From Arthrobacter sp. SLBN-83 (GTDB lineage Bacteria > Actinomycetota > Actinomycetes > Actinomycetales > Micrococcaceae): DNA of 64,000 nucleotides. The position numbers were made by a program, and so were the translations under genes. Location: NCBI RefSeq assembly GCF_006715285.1, contig NZ_VFMX01000001.1, positions 2,046,001 to 2,110,000 on the forward strand, in the 5' to 3' direction. The notes under the pieces are model-generated. The model was not told the DNA's origin and ran no database searches. It saw nothing but the letters and a program-made list of their open reading frames with translations. This document shows, piece after piece, positions 33,676-42,839 of this stretch (its first letter is position 1; every line of letters begins with the position of its first letter).

Positions 33676-34986
33676 ATGAGCAGGCACCAGTTGAACGCAG
33701 CGCCATCCGGGCAGGAAAAGACGGGAGCTTCCTCCTGGCCGCCAACGGATCCGGCCTCAGCACCACCGGGGAGTCCCTTGGCGCCCGGGGATCCCTTGTC
33801 CGTCGGGACGGGGGAACGTGGTGCCCCATGGCTTCCGGATGGCGCCGGTCACTATGGGGCCGGGCCATATGGTGCCGGCCGGCACGACGCATCGCTCGCC
33901 GATCCGGTGCCGGGTGCGTCAGTGGCGGTGGGTCCGGGCGAGGTACTGCTGGTCACCTCCGCCGGCGTCCTCCGCGCCGAAGTGGAGCGCATTGTGGCAG
34001 CCGCCGGCGCCCAGTTGCGCGTCGTCGAGGACGCGGTGGAGGGCGGGCCCTACTGGGATTCTGCATCGGCCGTCCTGGTGGGAAGCGACATTAGGGAACT
34101 GCCGCCCCGGCGGAGTACGCCCGCGGTCATGGTGGGCCTTGACGGCGAGGGGGACAGCCTTTGGCATCTTGCGGCTGCTCTGGGTGCCGAACGTGTTGCA
34201 GTGCTGCCTGACGCCGCAGCCTGGCTGGCGGACCATCTCAGCCGGTCGCGCTCGCCGGGTCCGGGCGGCCTGGTCCTCGGTGTTATCGGCGGCTGTGGTG
34301 GCGCCGGGGCCACTACCGCCGCCATCTGGATAGCGCAGGCCGCGGCAGGGCTGGGCGCCAGGGTTCTGTTGGTTGACGGCGACCCTTGGGGAGGAGGACT
34401 GGAACTGGCGCTTGCCGCCGAGGAGAGTCCCGGTCTGCGCTGGCCGGACCTCGCCGAGGCCAGGGGAAGCATTGACCCGCTGCAGCTCTCAGATTCCCTC
34501 CCGGTCGCGGGCGGCTTTTCCTTCCTGTCCTGGCCTGCCACCCGGGAACCGCCCGCTGCAGTCGCCGCCGCTGCCGCAGCCGGGGTTCTCGACGCCGCGC
34601 GGCGGGGATACGAACTGGTTGTCGTCGACGTGGGACGCGGTGCCGAGCCGCTCCACACAGTGGCATGGGACTGCGACCGCATCTTGCTGGTGGTGCGGGC
34701 CCAGCTGAAGGCGGCGGTGGCGGCCGTACGCCTGCTGCAGGAGCTTCCCCCGGTGGAGGGGGCCCTCCTGGTACGGGGGCGGACCGGCGCGGCGCTCGAC
34801 AGTTCCCTGATCGCTGAGGCCGTGGGGCTGCCGGTGCAGGGCCGTATCCCCGAACTGCGTGCTGTCGCCGGGGCTATGGAATCCGGGCGGCTTTTGGACC
34901 TGGGTAAGCGGCGGAATGTGCGGCACTTCGGCGGAACCGTGCTCGACTGGCTCGGAGAGGATCTGCAGGCGGAGGACATGGCGTGA
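33676..34986 (+). CDS. CpaE-like ATPase of the Tad secretion operon (Ssd-like)
   Basis: A 436-residue MinD/ParA-superfamily protein of the actinobacterial 'helicase/secretion neighbourhood' CpaE-like family, which includes mycobacterial Ssd. The first 90 residues are low complexity. A receiver-like domain spans about 90-200, then the deviant Walker A VIGGCGGAGATTAAIWIA, LLVDGDPWGGGLE and the VVVDVGRG Walker B region follow. It probably positions the pilus/secretion machine at the membrane. The start at 33676 leaves 100 bases to the divergent polymerase gene. It overlaps tadA by 4 bases. Confidence 0.88.
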   Translation: MSRHQLNAAPSGQEKTGASSWPPTDPASAPPGSPLAPGDPLSVGTGERGAPWLPDGAGHYGAGPYGAGRHDASLADPVPGASVAVGPGEVLLVTSAGVLRAEVERIVAAAGAQLRVVEDAVEGGPYWDSASAVLVGSDIRELPPRRSTPAVMVGLDGEGDSLWHLAAALGAERVAVLPDAAAWLADHLSRSRSPGPGGLVLGVIGGCGGAGATTAAIWIAQAAAGLGARVLLVDGDPWGGGLELALAAEESPGLRWPDLAEARGSIDPLQLSDSLPVAGGFSFLSWPATREPPAAVAAAAAAGVLDAARRGYELVVVDVGRGAEPLHTVAWDCDRILLVVRAQLKAAVAAVRLLQELPPVEGALLVRGRTGAALDSSLIAEAVGLPVQGRIPELRAVAGAMESGRLLDLGKRRNVRHFGGTVLDWLGEDLQAEDMA

Positions 34987-36287
34987 GGCGGGCATGGGGT
35001 ACTCCGATAACGTCGGCCCCGGAAACGGGCAGGACCCCAGGGGCGGGCGGCCTCGGGGAACGGCGCAGCGCCCGGATCCTGGCAGCGAACCAGGCTGGAC
35101 GCGCCGGGCGCGGCAGGGACACCGCCGGCACCGGCAGGGCCGTGGATTCCGGGCTGCTGGAATCCGTCCGCGAGTCGATGATGGCTGAGGCCGGAGCGGT
35201 GACGCCGTCCCGAGTGGCCGCGGCGGTCCAGGCCACGGGCAAATTGTTAGGTACCGCCGGATCGCTCGCAGCCGTGGAGCGGATCAGCGCCGAGCTCAAT
35301 GGGCTGGGGCCGCTGCAGGAGCTGACGCGCGACCCCGGCGTCACAGACATCTTCGTCAACGCTCCCGACTCCGTCTGGGTGGACCGGGGGCGGGGCATCG
35401 AACGCGTTGCCGTCCTGTTCGACGGAGAGGCACAGCTGCGGGCACTGGCCTGCAGGCTCGTGGCTGCAGGCGGTCGCCGCCTCGATGACGGTTCACCCTG
35501 TGTCGATGTCAGGCTTGCCGGCGGTTACCGTGTCCATGCCGTGTTGCCGCCGGTATCCACGTCCGGGACGCTGCTGAGCGTCCGGATCCGGAGGGAACGT
35601 GTCTTCACCATGGCGGAGCTGGGCTCCGGCGGCATGTTCGTGCCGGGAGTGCGTGCGGTGCTGGAGAGGGTTGTCGCGCAAAGGTTGAGTTTCCTTATCA
35701 GCGGGGCTACGGGCTCCGGCAAGACGACCCTGCTGTCCACCCTGCTCGGCCTGTGTTCCGTGGAAGAGCGTTTGGTCCTGATCGAGGACGCGTCCGAACT
35801 GAACCCTGTCCACCCACACGTCGTCGCGCTCGAATCACGCCACGGAAACCTTGAAGGCGGCGGCGCGGTGGACTTGGGGGAACTGGTTCGCCAGGCGCTG
35901 CGGATGCGCCCGGACAGGCTGGTGGTGGGGGAGTGCCGGGGCGCTGAAGTACGCGAGCTCCTCACCGCGATGAACACCGGGCACAGCGGGGGCGGAGGCA
36001 CCATTCACGCAAATACGGCAGCAGCCGTACCCGCCAGGCTCAACGCCCTCGGCGCGCTCGCAGGGCTCGGCCCCGAGGCGGTGCGGCTCCAGGCGGCCAA
36101 CGCGCTGGATGTGGTCATCCACGTCGGCAGGACGCAGCGGGGAAGGGAAGTCCTGTGCATTGGACTCATCAACGACGGCCCGGAAGGACTGACGGTGGTG
36201 CCGGCCGTTGGACAATCGGGGACTCCGGGCCCTGCATGGCCGGCGCTGGCAGCCCGGCTGGGGATGGACCCCGAGGGCGTGTTGTGA
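34983..36287 (+). CDS. tadA: TadA-type secretion ATPase
   Basis: Motor ATPase (434 aa) of a type IV/Tad pilus assembly machine. About 60 disordered residues precede an N-terminal domain (ERISAELNGLGPLQELTRD), then Walker A GATGSGKTTLLSTLLG, the Asp box IEDASELNP, Walker B RPDRLVVGECRG and the His box GHSGGGGTIHANT. The GTG overlaps the CpaE-like gene by 4 bases. It acts on the cytoplasmic face with TadB and TadC, encoded immediately downstream. Confidence 0.93.
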   Translation: MRRAWGTPITSAPETGRTPGAGGLGERRSARILAANQAGRAGRGRDTAGTGRAVDSGLLESVRESMMAEAGAVTPSRVAAAVQATGKLLGTAGSLAAVERISAELNGLGPLQELTRDPGVTDIFVNAPDSVWVDRGRGIERVAVLFDGEAQLRALACRLVAAGGRRLDDGSPCVDVRLAGGYRVHAVLPPVSTSGTLLSVRIRRERVFTMAELGSGGMFVPGVRAVLERVVAQRLSFLISGATGSGKTTLLSTLLGLCSVEERLVLIEDASELNPVHPHVVALESRHGNLEGGGAVDLGELVRQALRMRPDRLVVGECRGAEVRELLTAMNTGHSGGGGTIHANTAAAVPARLNALGALAGLGPEAVRLQAANALDVVIHVGRTQRGREVLCIGLINDGPEGLTVVPAVGQSGTPGPAWPALAARLGMDPEGVL

Positions 36288-37084
36288 CTCCTCTCTTCAC
36301 CCTGGTGCTGTGCGCTGCTGTGCTGTTGCTCCTCAAGCCGCCCCTGGATGCTGCCTCCAGGCTGCGGGCAGCAACCAGGAGCAGTTCCAAATCGCCCGCG
36401 CTTCCAAGGATTCGGAAACTGCCGTGGGCCAGGGCGGCCGGCGGAAACGCCAAAACGACGAGACAGCCCGGCCTGACCCTGGTGGTGCAGCAGCTTGCGG
36501 CGCTGCTCAGGGGTGGACGAACACCTGGGCGTCTGTGGGACGAACTCTGGACGGTCTACGGCGTCCCCAACGGGAACGGGCAGCCGCATTGGGGGCCACT
36601 CCACCCCGGCTCGGCGCTCTCAGAGGGATCAGCTGCCGTACTCGCGTCCGCGCGGGCGGCTGCCGCAACGGGAGCTCCCGTAGCCGAAGCCATCCGGCGG
36701 GCACTGCCCACAGCCTTCAAGGGCAGGGACAGGGAGGCCCGGACCTGGTCCCAGCTCGCTGCCTGCTTCGACATCGCAGAAGCCAGCGGATGTCCGCTCG
36801 CCGACGTGCTGGCGCGCTTTGCGGCCCAGCTCGAAGCGGAGGATGACGCAGACGCGGCGCGGCAAACAGCCCTCGCCGGGCCCAAGGCAACCGTCCGGCT
36901 ACTGACCTGGCTTCCATTGATGGGTCTTGGACTGGGTGCGGCCCTGGGGGTGGACCCACTGGCCACCCTGCTGGGAACACCTCCAGGACTGGCGGCACTG
37001 TTGGGCGGAGCAGTCCTCACGGTTGCGGGGAGGGCCTGGTCCGCGCGACTTGTAGCGGCGGCCGCCGGGTCAGGAACTCCATGA
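36284..37084 (+). CDS. TadB-like membrane protein (T2SF family)
   Basis: A 266-residue platform protein of the pilus machine. There is an N-terminal membrane segment at about 2-20, a cytoplasmic type II secretion F domain (LVVQQLAALLRGGRTPGRLW to CPLADVLARFAAQLEAEDD) and two C-terminal membrane helices. The GTG at 36284 overlaps the tadA stop by 4 bases; the open frame further upstream belongs to the tadA region. It overlaps the next gene by 4 bases as well. Confidence 0.88.
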   Translation: MTPLFTLVLCAAVLLLLKPPLDAASRLRAATRSSSKSPALPRIRKLPWARAAGGNAKTTRQPGLTLVVQQLAALLRGGRTPGRLWDELWTVYGVPNGNGQPHWGPLHPGSALSEGSAAVLASARAAAATGAPVAEAIRRALPTAFKGRDREARTWSQLAACFDIAEASGCPLADVLARFAAQLEAEDDADAARQTALAGPKATVRLLTWLPLMGLGLGAALGVDPLATLLGTPPGLAALLGGAVLTVAGRAWSARLVAAAAGSGTP

Positions 37085-37680
37085 GCACGGGTTTGGGCCC
37101 GGGTCTCGCGCTCTTCCTGCTGCTCGCGGCCGGCGCCTGGCTCGCCTGTTCCAGCCATGACCGTTCCCGCCAACGGCTTCGCCGCCTGTCGATTCCGGTG
37201 CCGGGTGCAAAGGCCACCGCTGGGCCCGGAAGCAGTCACGGCAGGGGCCTGAACGATACGGCGATGATGCTTGAACTCGTTGCAGCGATGCTCGATGCCG
37301 GGGCCGGGATTGGGCGATCGCTCGAGCTGGTGGCCGCCTCGGCGGCACCGGAGTACAAAGACTCGCTGCGGCCCGTGGTTTCGGCGCTGGCCATCGGCGC
37401 CGACTGGGAGACCGCCTGGCGCAGCTCCGCCGTCCGCAGCACCGGGATCCTGGAGCTCCGTGATGCCCTGGCCTTCGCAGCCCTCACCGGCGCCCCGTCC
37501 TCCGCGATCCTTTATGCCCAGGCCGCAAGGCTTCGCCGCGAGCGGTTCCGGGCCGGGGAAAAGAGGGCTGCCTCGCTCGGGGTAAAGCTGGTGGTTCCGC
37601 TGGGCCTGTGCTCGCTTCCTGCCTTCATTTGCCTGGGAGTCGTTCCGGTGCTGCTGGCCCTGGTGCCGTCAGGCTTTTAG
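37081..37680 (+). CDS. TadC-like membrane protein (T2SF family)
   Basis: A 199-residue second platform subunit: an N-terminal membrane segment at 6-22, a T2SF domain (LELVAAMLDAGAGIGRSLEL to AARLRRERFRAGEKRAASL) and a C-terminal hairpin (VKLVVPLGLCSLPAFICLG). Its ATG overlaps the stop of the TadB-like gene. A 225-base gap without a recognisable gene follows before the pilin gene, which has its own strong ribosome binding site. Confidence 0.88.
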   Translation: MSTGLGPGLALFLLLAAGAWLACSSHDRSRQRLRRLSIPVPGAKATAGPGSSHGRGLNDTAMMLELVAAMLDAGAGIGRSLELVAASAAPEYKDSLRPVVSALAIGADWETAWRSSAVRSTGILELRDALAFAALTGAPSSAILYAQAARLRRERFRAGEKRAASLGVKLVVPLGLCSLPAFICLGVVPVLLALVPSGF

Positions 37681-37905
37681 CGGGCGAGTGCCGTCAGGCT
37701 CCCAGCAGGCCAGCCATCCAGCTCCCAGAGTCCATGGTTCCGGCCTGCTTCACGTGCAGTCATTCGTGGGCGTCTCTTCCTCCACACAGGGAGAGATGCC
37801 CGGCTTTTCCACTTAGCGAACCGCTTCCCTTACCGGCAACAGCTACGCGGGGAAGAGTCAAAGGCAGCCGGCAAAGCCACCGGCAAACAACCGAAAGGAA
37901 ACCAT

Positions 37906-38421
37906 ATGTCCACCAACCACCGCCGTCGTCAGTACTCCGCCAGCTACTCCGCCGGGACCTCAGCGCTCGCCGCTTCCGGACTGCGGCCAGGGCCGCTGCA
38001 GTCCGGTCGAGGTGACGGCCGCCTTCGTAACTCCGGCGGCACCCAATACCCTTCCAGCCCTGCACCGCTCGTGGACGCACCTTCCAGGAAGGCATCGGCC
38101 CCAACAGTTTCAGCCCCGACCACGTCCGTCCCTCTGCCAGGCAACGTGGTGGAGCTCTACCCCAATTCAGTGGGGCATGGTTTTGTTGGTCCCCGCTCGG
38201 TGGATAGCCGCCCAGTCGTGTCCGGTCCAGCCGGCGCCTCGCCGAAGTCCCCGCGCACCGCAACGCTGATGTGTTCCGAAGCCGGAATGGCAACTGCGGA
38301 GTATGCCATTGCCACCCTGGCCGCGGTTGGGTTTGCCGGGCTGCTTGTGTTCATCCTCCGCAGCGATGAAGTTCGGGGTTTCCTGCTCAACCTCATTCGC
38401 ACCGCCTTGGCGCTGCCGTGA
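37906..38421 (+). CDS. Flp-type pilin, DUF4244, with long N-terminal extension
   Basis: A 171-residue protein whose last 50 residues are a DUF4244 Flp pilin: CSEAGMATAEYAIATLAAVG with the conserved Glu after the cleavage region, followed by a hydrophobic helix. DUF4244 proteins are usually near 60-80 residues. Here about 120 Ser/Pro/Arg-rich residues precede the pilin part. AAAGGA before the ATG at 37906 supports the long form; an internal ATG at residue 127 would give the usual size but lies too close to the pilin motif to have its own site. It overlaps the next gene by 4 bases. Confidence 0.8.
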   Translation: MSTNHRRRQYSASYSAGTSALAASGLRPGPLQSGRGDGRLRNSGGTQYPSSPAPLVDAPSRKASAPTVSAPTTSVPLPGNVVELYPNSVGHGFVGPRSVDSRPVVSGPAGASPKSPRTATLMCSEAGMATAEYAIATLAAVGFAGLLVFILRSDEVRGFLLNLIRTALALP

Positions 38422-39005
38422 CACCAACACCTGCCGTGACTCTCCTTCGTTCCGGGCGACCGCTTCCAACTAGCACCGGCAGCGTGGACTGCAGCCGAGT
38501 CGTCAGCAGCCCGGTGTCCGGGGTCGCAGTCGCGTGTTGCCGCATCACCGGCACTAAAGCAGCCAGCGGGAACGGCGGTGGGCATGGAGGCAGGGCATTG
38601 AACGCAGTAGTCAAAGCACGCGGTGCGGTAACGGCAGAGTTTGCCGTGGCACTTCCTGCCGTGCTGGCGCTGCTGGCCATGCTGCTTGCCGGTGCCGCCG
38701 CGGGCATGACGCAGCTGCGTATCGAAGAGGGAGCCCGGGCCGGTGCCAGGGCTTTGGCGAGAGGCGATGACCCGGCAGCGGTGGAACGGACAGTCCGGAC
38801 GCTTGCCGGCGGCTCGGCGGCGGCATCCGTCTCTGCTGACGGCGGATGGTTCAGCGTCACCGTGACGGACCGGGTATCAGGACCTTTAGGATCCGCCATC
38901 CCCTGGACCCTCACCGCCCGTGCCACAACGCGCAGTGAAACAGCGGGGACCGGAGTGGGTGGTGGCGTTGGCGGTGGCCTGACCGAGGGCGCAGGGCTCA
39001 AATGA
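38418..39005 (+). CDS. TadE-like pseudopilin
   Basis: A 195-residue TadE-family protein. About 65 residues precede the pilin-like motif RGAVTAEFAVALPAVLALLA, whose Glu and hydrophobic helix mark a minor pilin; then comes an extracytoplasmic domain of about 100 residues ending in a Gly run. The start at 38418 (GTG, overlapping the pilin stop) makes a long N-terminus; an inner start near residue 61 (TTG, LNAVVKARG) would be more typical in size. Part of the same operon. Confidence 0.8.
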   Translation: MTPTPAVTLLRSGRPLPTSTGSVDCSRVVSSPVSGVAVACCRITGTKAASGNGGGHGGRALNAVVKARGAVTAEFAVALPAVLALLAMLLAGAAAGMTQLRIEEGARAGARALARGDDPAAVERTVRTLAGGSAAASVSADGGWFSVTVTDRVSGPLGSAIPWTLTARATTRSETAGTGVGGGVGGGLTEGAGLK

Positions 39006-39547
39006 TGGGGCAAGCCAAGCTACGCCCTGTGGGTAACGCAGGTAACCGGGCCAGGCAGTGCAACAGCGCTCTAACCGGGCAGTGCGGAGGCGGCCCGGCC
39101 AGGCAGTGCAACAGCGCTCTAACTGGGCAGTGCGGAGGCGGCACGGCCAGTCGGTACCGCCCTCTTTCCAGGCCTTCTACCGGCCGGTGGCGGTCGGGCA
39201 TCGCAGATGGCAGTCAGCGCGGCTCAGGGACGGTTCTGGCTGCAGGGCTGGGGCTTGTGGTCATAACGGCCATGGCGGTCATGCTGCTGCTGGCCCAGTC
39301 AGCGGTACTTGCAAGCCGTGCGGCCTCGGCCGCAGACCTGGCCGCGCTCGCGGCGGCGGACGCACTTCGCGGCATCAGCAGTGGCGAGCCCTGCACGGTT
39401 GCCGCCGAGGTGGCAGCCCGCCACGCGGCAACGGTCCTCGGCTGCACCGAGGGGGCGGGACAAACCATTGAGGTGCGGACCGAGCTTGCGGAGCGCTCAC
39501 TGTTGGGCGCGGCCACCGGTCGTGCCCGGGCCGGACCTCCACCATAG
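39002..39547 (+). CDS. TadG/Rv3654c-like protein with tandem repeat
   Basis: A 181-residue protein of the actinobacterial TadE-like family found beside the secretion helicase (Rv3654c type). QRGSGTVLAAGLGLVVITAM starts the membrane segment at about 72-95, and SRAASAADLAALAAADAL is the family block. Residues 17-49 hold a perfect double repeat of RQCNSALTGQCGGG, encoded by a 48-bp tandem duplication. The ATG overlaps the preceding stop by 4 bases, but the true start could be nearer the membrane segment. Last gene of the Tad operon; it converges on the helicase gene. Confidence 0.78.
   Translation: MMGQAKLRPVGNAGNRARQCNSALTGQCGGGPARQCNSALTGQCGGGTASRYRPLSRPSTGRWRSGIADGSQRGSGTVLAAGLGLVVITAMAVMLLLAQSAVLASRAASAADLAALAAADALRGISSGEPCTVAAEVAARHAATVLGCTEGAGQTIEVRTELAERSLLGAATGRARAGPPP
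39053..39148 (+). repeat. 48-bp direct tandem repeat, two copies
   Basis: Copy 1 is 39053-39100 and copy 2 is 39101-39148, differing at two positions. The unit is in frame and encodes 16 residues with two cysteines (RQCNSALTGQCGGGPA). Confidence 0.95.
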
Positions 39548-39567
39548 GAATCGCGGCCTTGCGGGAG

Positions 39568-41943
39568 TCAGTTCCGGGCTTCCTGTTCCACCGGCACCGC
39601 TTCCGTGGCGTCCTTGAGCAGGACATCCAGCAGGGTCACCGCGGCAGCCTTGTCCAGCGGGTTGTTCTTGTTTCCGCACTTTGGGGACTGGACGCAGGAC
39701 GGGCAGCCCGCCTCGCACTCGCAGGCCTTGATGGCGTCCCGGGTGGCCGCGAGCCACACCATGGCCTTGTCGAAGCCACGCTCAGCGAACCCTGCGCCGC
39801 CGGGGTGCCCGTCGTACACGAAGATGGTGGGCACTCCGGTGTCGGCGTGCAGTGCCGTGGAAACCCCGCCGATGTCCCAGCGGTCGCTGGACGCAACGAG
39901 GGGCAGGAGCCCGATTGCTGCGTGTTCCGCTGCGTGCAAGGCACCGGGGAACTGCGCTTCAATCAGTCCGGCCCCGGTCAGCGAACGATTGTCCACCACA
40001 AACCAGACCGCCTTGGTGAAGAGCTCACGTGCACCCAGCTCAAGCGGCTCCTCCCCAAGGACCTCGTTGGAAATCAGGGCTTTGCGCTGGAAGGAGACAA
40101 CCTGCGTGGTGACCTTCACGTCGCCGAAGTGGACCGTGACATCACCCCACTGCATGGTCCGCACGGTGTCCAGCACCTCGATCTGGGTCACATCCCGTGC
40201 AGTGGTGTAGAAGTCGGGATTTGCCCGGCGCACCATGACGCAATGGTCGTCCTCGTTCAGGTCCTCCACCACGTAGGTGTCGCCCTGGTGGACGTACACC
40301 GCTCCGGTGTGCGCCTGGTAGTGGGTCTGCGGCGAGTCCATGGTTCCCAGGAGGGAACCGGTCTCGGCGTCGACGATGCTGACCGGCCCGCCACCGTCGG
40401 CCCGGAGATTGACCATGGCGGCGGCGCTCTGCGAGTGGGTCCAGAACCAGCCCGCGGGCCGCCGCCGGAGGTAGCCCTGTGCCACCAACCGGTCCAGGAG
40501 CATTTCGGCGGTTCCGCCGAAGAGGTCAAGCTCGGCAGGTCCCAGCGGAAGTTCCGCTGCCGCCGCGCACAGGTGCGGTCCGAGCACGTAGGGGTTGGAC
40601 GGGTCAAAGACGGTCGCCTCGACCGATACGTCGAAGATGGCTTCGGGGTGGTTCACCAGGAACGTGTCCAGCGGATCGTCGCTGGCCACAAACGCCGCAA
40701 TGGCGTCCTGGCCCGCGCGGCCGGCCCTGCCTATCTGCTGGAACAGCGATGCGCGCGTGCCCGGCCAGCCGGCCACCAGGACGGCGTCAAGGCCGGAGAT
40801 GTCGATGCCCAGCTCCAGGGCGGATGTGCTGGAAACGCCCAGCAGCTGCCCTGAACGCAGGGCTTTTTCCACAGCACGCCGTTCCTCCGGCAGGTATCCG
40901 GAACGGTAGGCCGCCACCCGCTGGGGAAGGCTGGGATCCACCTCGTCAAGGAGGCGTTTGGTGATGGCGGAGATGGTCTCGGCCCCGCGCCGGGACTTGA
41001 TGAAGGCAATGGTGCGGATCCGGGCTGACACCAGGTTGGCCAGCAGGTCCGAAGTCTCCGCAACAGCGGTCCGCCGCTCCTTGGCTCCGTTCTCGCCCCG
41101 GACTTCGGTCAGCGCCGGTTCCCACAATGCCACGGTGGTGGCCCCGTGAGGCGAACAGTCGCTGGACACCGGCTTTACGGGGGCGCCGATGAGGCGGGAG
41201 AAGGAGACATCGGGCTCCGAAGCGGTGGCGGAGGCCGCAATGAACACGGGCTCCGGGAACGCCGTTCCTGCCCCGTAATAGGCGCAGATCCTGCGGAGCC
41301 GCCGCATCAGGTTGGCCACATGCGATCCGAACACGCCGCGGTAGCTGTGGGCCTCATCCACGATTACACAGCGCAGCCGGCGGAAAAACCCTGCCCACCA
41401 GGCGTGGTTGGGAAGGATGCCAAAGTGCAGCATGTCCGGGTTGGCCAGGATGAAGTTGGCGTGGTCCCGGATCCACCGGCGCGCGGCCGGATCAGTATCG
41501 CCGTCGTAGGTTTCGGCCCGGACGGTGGGCAGTTTGAGGGCACGGATGGCGTTCAACTGGTCGGCTGCCAGGGCCTTGGTGGGGGAGAGGTAGAGGGTGA
41601 CGGCGCCGTCGTCGTGGATTTTTCCCGGGTCCGCGAGCACCTGCAGCTCGGACCGGTGGATCGCGTCCAGCGCCGGCAGCTGGTACGCCAGGGACTTTCC
41701 GGATGCGGTTCCGGTAGCCACCACGACGTGCTGGCCCGAGTGGGCTGCGTTGGCCGCATCCACCTGATGCAGGTATGGCTCCCGGATGCCGAGGGAGCCG
41801 TATGCCTCAGCGATGTCCGGATGCAGCCACTCAGGCCATGGTGCGTGGACCGCCTCCCGCGCGGGGATGGTATGGACATGACGAAGCTGCTCCGGGTCCG
41901 GGCCGCGGCCCAGCAAAGGAATCAGGGAGTCATGGGGGTTCAC
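39568..41943 (-). CDS. DEAH-box helicase with DUF1998 (helicase/secretion neighbourhood)
   Basis: Superfamily 2 helicase (791 aa). Motif I is VVATGTASGKSLAYQ (about 72-86), motif II VIVDEAHSYRG, motif III SATASEP and motif VI QIGRAGRAGQD. The C-terminal DUF1998 part has four clustered cysteines (CECEAGCPSCVQSPKC), as in the MrfA/YprA and Hrq1 group that take part in crosslink repair. In actinobacteria this gene sits next to the Tad genes, as here. The GTG start has GGTGGG upstream. The functional link between helicase and pilus is unknown. Confidence 0.93.
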   Translation of the reverse strand: MNPHDSLIPLLGRGPDPEQLRHVHTIPAREAVHAPWPEWLHPDIAEAYGSLGIREPYLHQVDAANAAHSGQHVVVATGTASGKSLAYQLPALDAIHRSELQVLADPGKIHDDGAVTLYLSPTKALAADQLNAIRALKLPTVRAETYDGDTDPAARRWIRDHANFILANPDMLHFGILPNHAWWAGFFRRLRCVIVDEAHSYRGVFGSHVANLMRRLRRICAYYGAGTAFPEPVFIAASATASEPDVSFSRLIGAPVKPVSSDCSPHGATTVALWEPALTEVRGENGAKERRTAVAETSDLLANLVSARIRTIAFIKSRRGAETISAITKRLLDEVDPSLPQRVAAYRSGYLPEERRAVEKALRSGQLLGVSSTSALELGIDISGLDAVLVAGWPGTRASLFQQIGRAGRAGQDAIAAFVASDDPLDTFLVNHPEAIFDVSVEATVFDPSNPYVLGPHLCAAAAELPLGPAELDLFGGTAEMLLDRLVAQGYLRRRPAGWFWTHSQSAAAMVNLRADGGGPVSIVDAETGSLLGTMDSPQTHYQAHTGAVYVHQGDTYVVEDLNEDDHCVMVRRANPDFYTTARDVTQIEVLDTVRTMQWGDVTVHFGDVKVTTQVVSFQRKALISNEVLGEEPLELGARELFTKAVWFVVDNRSLTGAGLIEAQFPGALHAAEHAAIGLLPLVASSDRWDIGGVSTALHADTGVPTIFVYDGHPGGAGFAERGFDKAMVWLAATRDAIKACECEAGCPSCVQSPKCGNKNNPLDKAAAVTLLDVLLKDATEAVPVEQEARN

Positions 41944-42014
41944 CCCACCATTCTTTCATCCGGCGCCTAACGCACGGCCAGCGGTTCGCCCACGGAAAAA
42001 CCGGGCAGCCAGCT

Positions 42015-42707
42015 TCAGCTCAGCGAGAGGTCCGCGCCCTCGTGGGACGCCGAGAGCATCAGGACCCGCGCTACCGTGGTCCAGCCGAGGTGTGAGTAGA
42101 GCTTCTGCCCGTCTACCGAAGCCAGCAGGAGGCCGGTCCTCACGTCGTGGCCGAAGGCCTGGGCCGCCAGGGCGCGCATGATGAAGCTGCCCAGGCCCCT
42201 GCGCTGGAACCGGGGTTCGGTGATGATCTTGTCGAACACTGCGGTGTCACCCACTACGAACACCCTGCCGCTCGCCGCTAGGGCATCTCCGGAACGGACC
42301 TCGGCATAGTGGACGCCATCCTGCTCGAAGGTGGACAGGCTCAGCTCATCGTCGGAAAGCCAGGGGTCCTCGGCGTCCTGGGTCTCCATGTCCACGATCA
42401 TCATCGTTTGCGTGTCTGAGGTGACATTCAGCCCGTGCCGGGCAGCCAGGTCCGCATACCGGGAGGGGTCGTTGGTGAGGACGGTGAGCACGCGGGCCGG
42501 GGATTCGGCCGTCCTGGCGGCCAGTGCTGCGAACTCATCGGCCGTGGGTTCGGAGGCGAAGACTTCCCACTCCCCACTTGTGTCGGACCGGAGCACGGAG
42601 GGGAAGCGGCCCTCCGTGGAGGTCCGGTAGCCGCGACATCCCGCCCAGCCGGCAACCCACACTTCGAGCAGGCCAGTGATGTCTTCAACCAGGGTTTCCG
42701 GACTCAT
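42015..42707 (-). CDS. GNAT-family N-acetyltransferase
   Basis: A 230-residue GNAT protein. The acetyl-CoA binding motif is EPRFQRRGLGSFIMRALAAQ (QRRGLG, residues about 172-177), followed by the C-terminal GLLLASVDGQKLYSHLGWTT block. The N-terminal half, with a conserved Trp-rich start (LLEVWVAGWAGCRGY), is less typical. The ATG at 42707 is chosen because upstream residues in the same frame overlap the TrhO gene on the other strand. The acetyl acceptor is unknown. No strong ribosome binding site. Confidence 0.87.
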   Translation of the reverse strand: MSPETLVEDITGLLEVWVAGWAGCRGYRTSTEGRFPSVLRSDTSGEWEVFASEPTADEFAALAARTAESPARVLTVLTNDPSRYADLAARHGLNVTSDTQTMMIVDMETQDAEDPWLSDDELSLSTFEQDGVHYAEVRSGDALAASGRVFVVGDTAVFDKIITEPRFQRRGLGSFIMRALAAQAFGHDVRTGLLLASVDGQKLYSHLGWTTVARVLMLSASHEGADLSLS

Positions 42708-42839
42708 GGGATGAACAATATTCCAGCCCGATCGCCAGCAACAGGGGGTGTGGAAGTGCTTATGCAATTGTGATGAGCACCAGGGCTGGGTTATGCGGGG
42801 CAGGCAGGGACAGGCAGCCCAGCCGGTACCCTTAAATAC

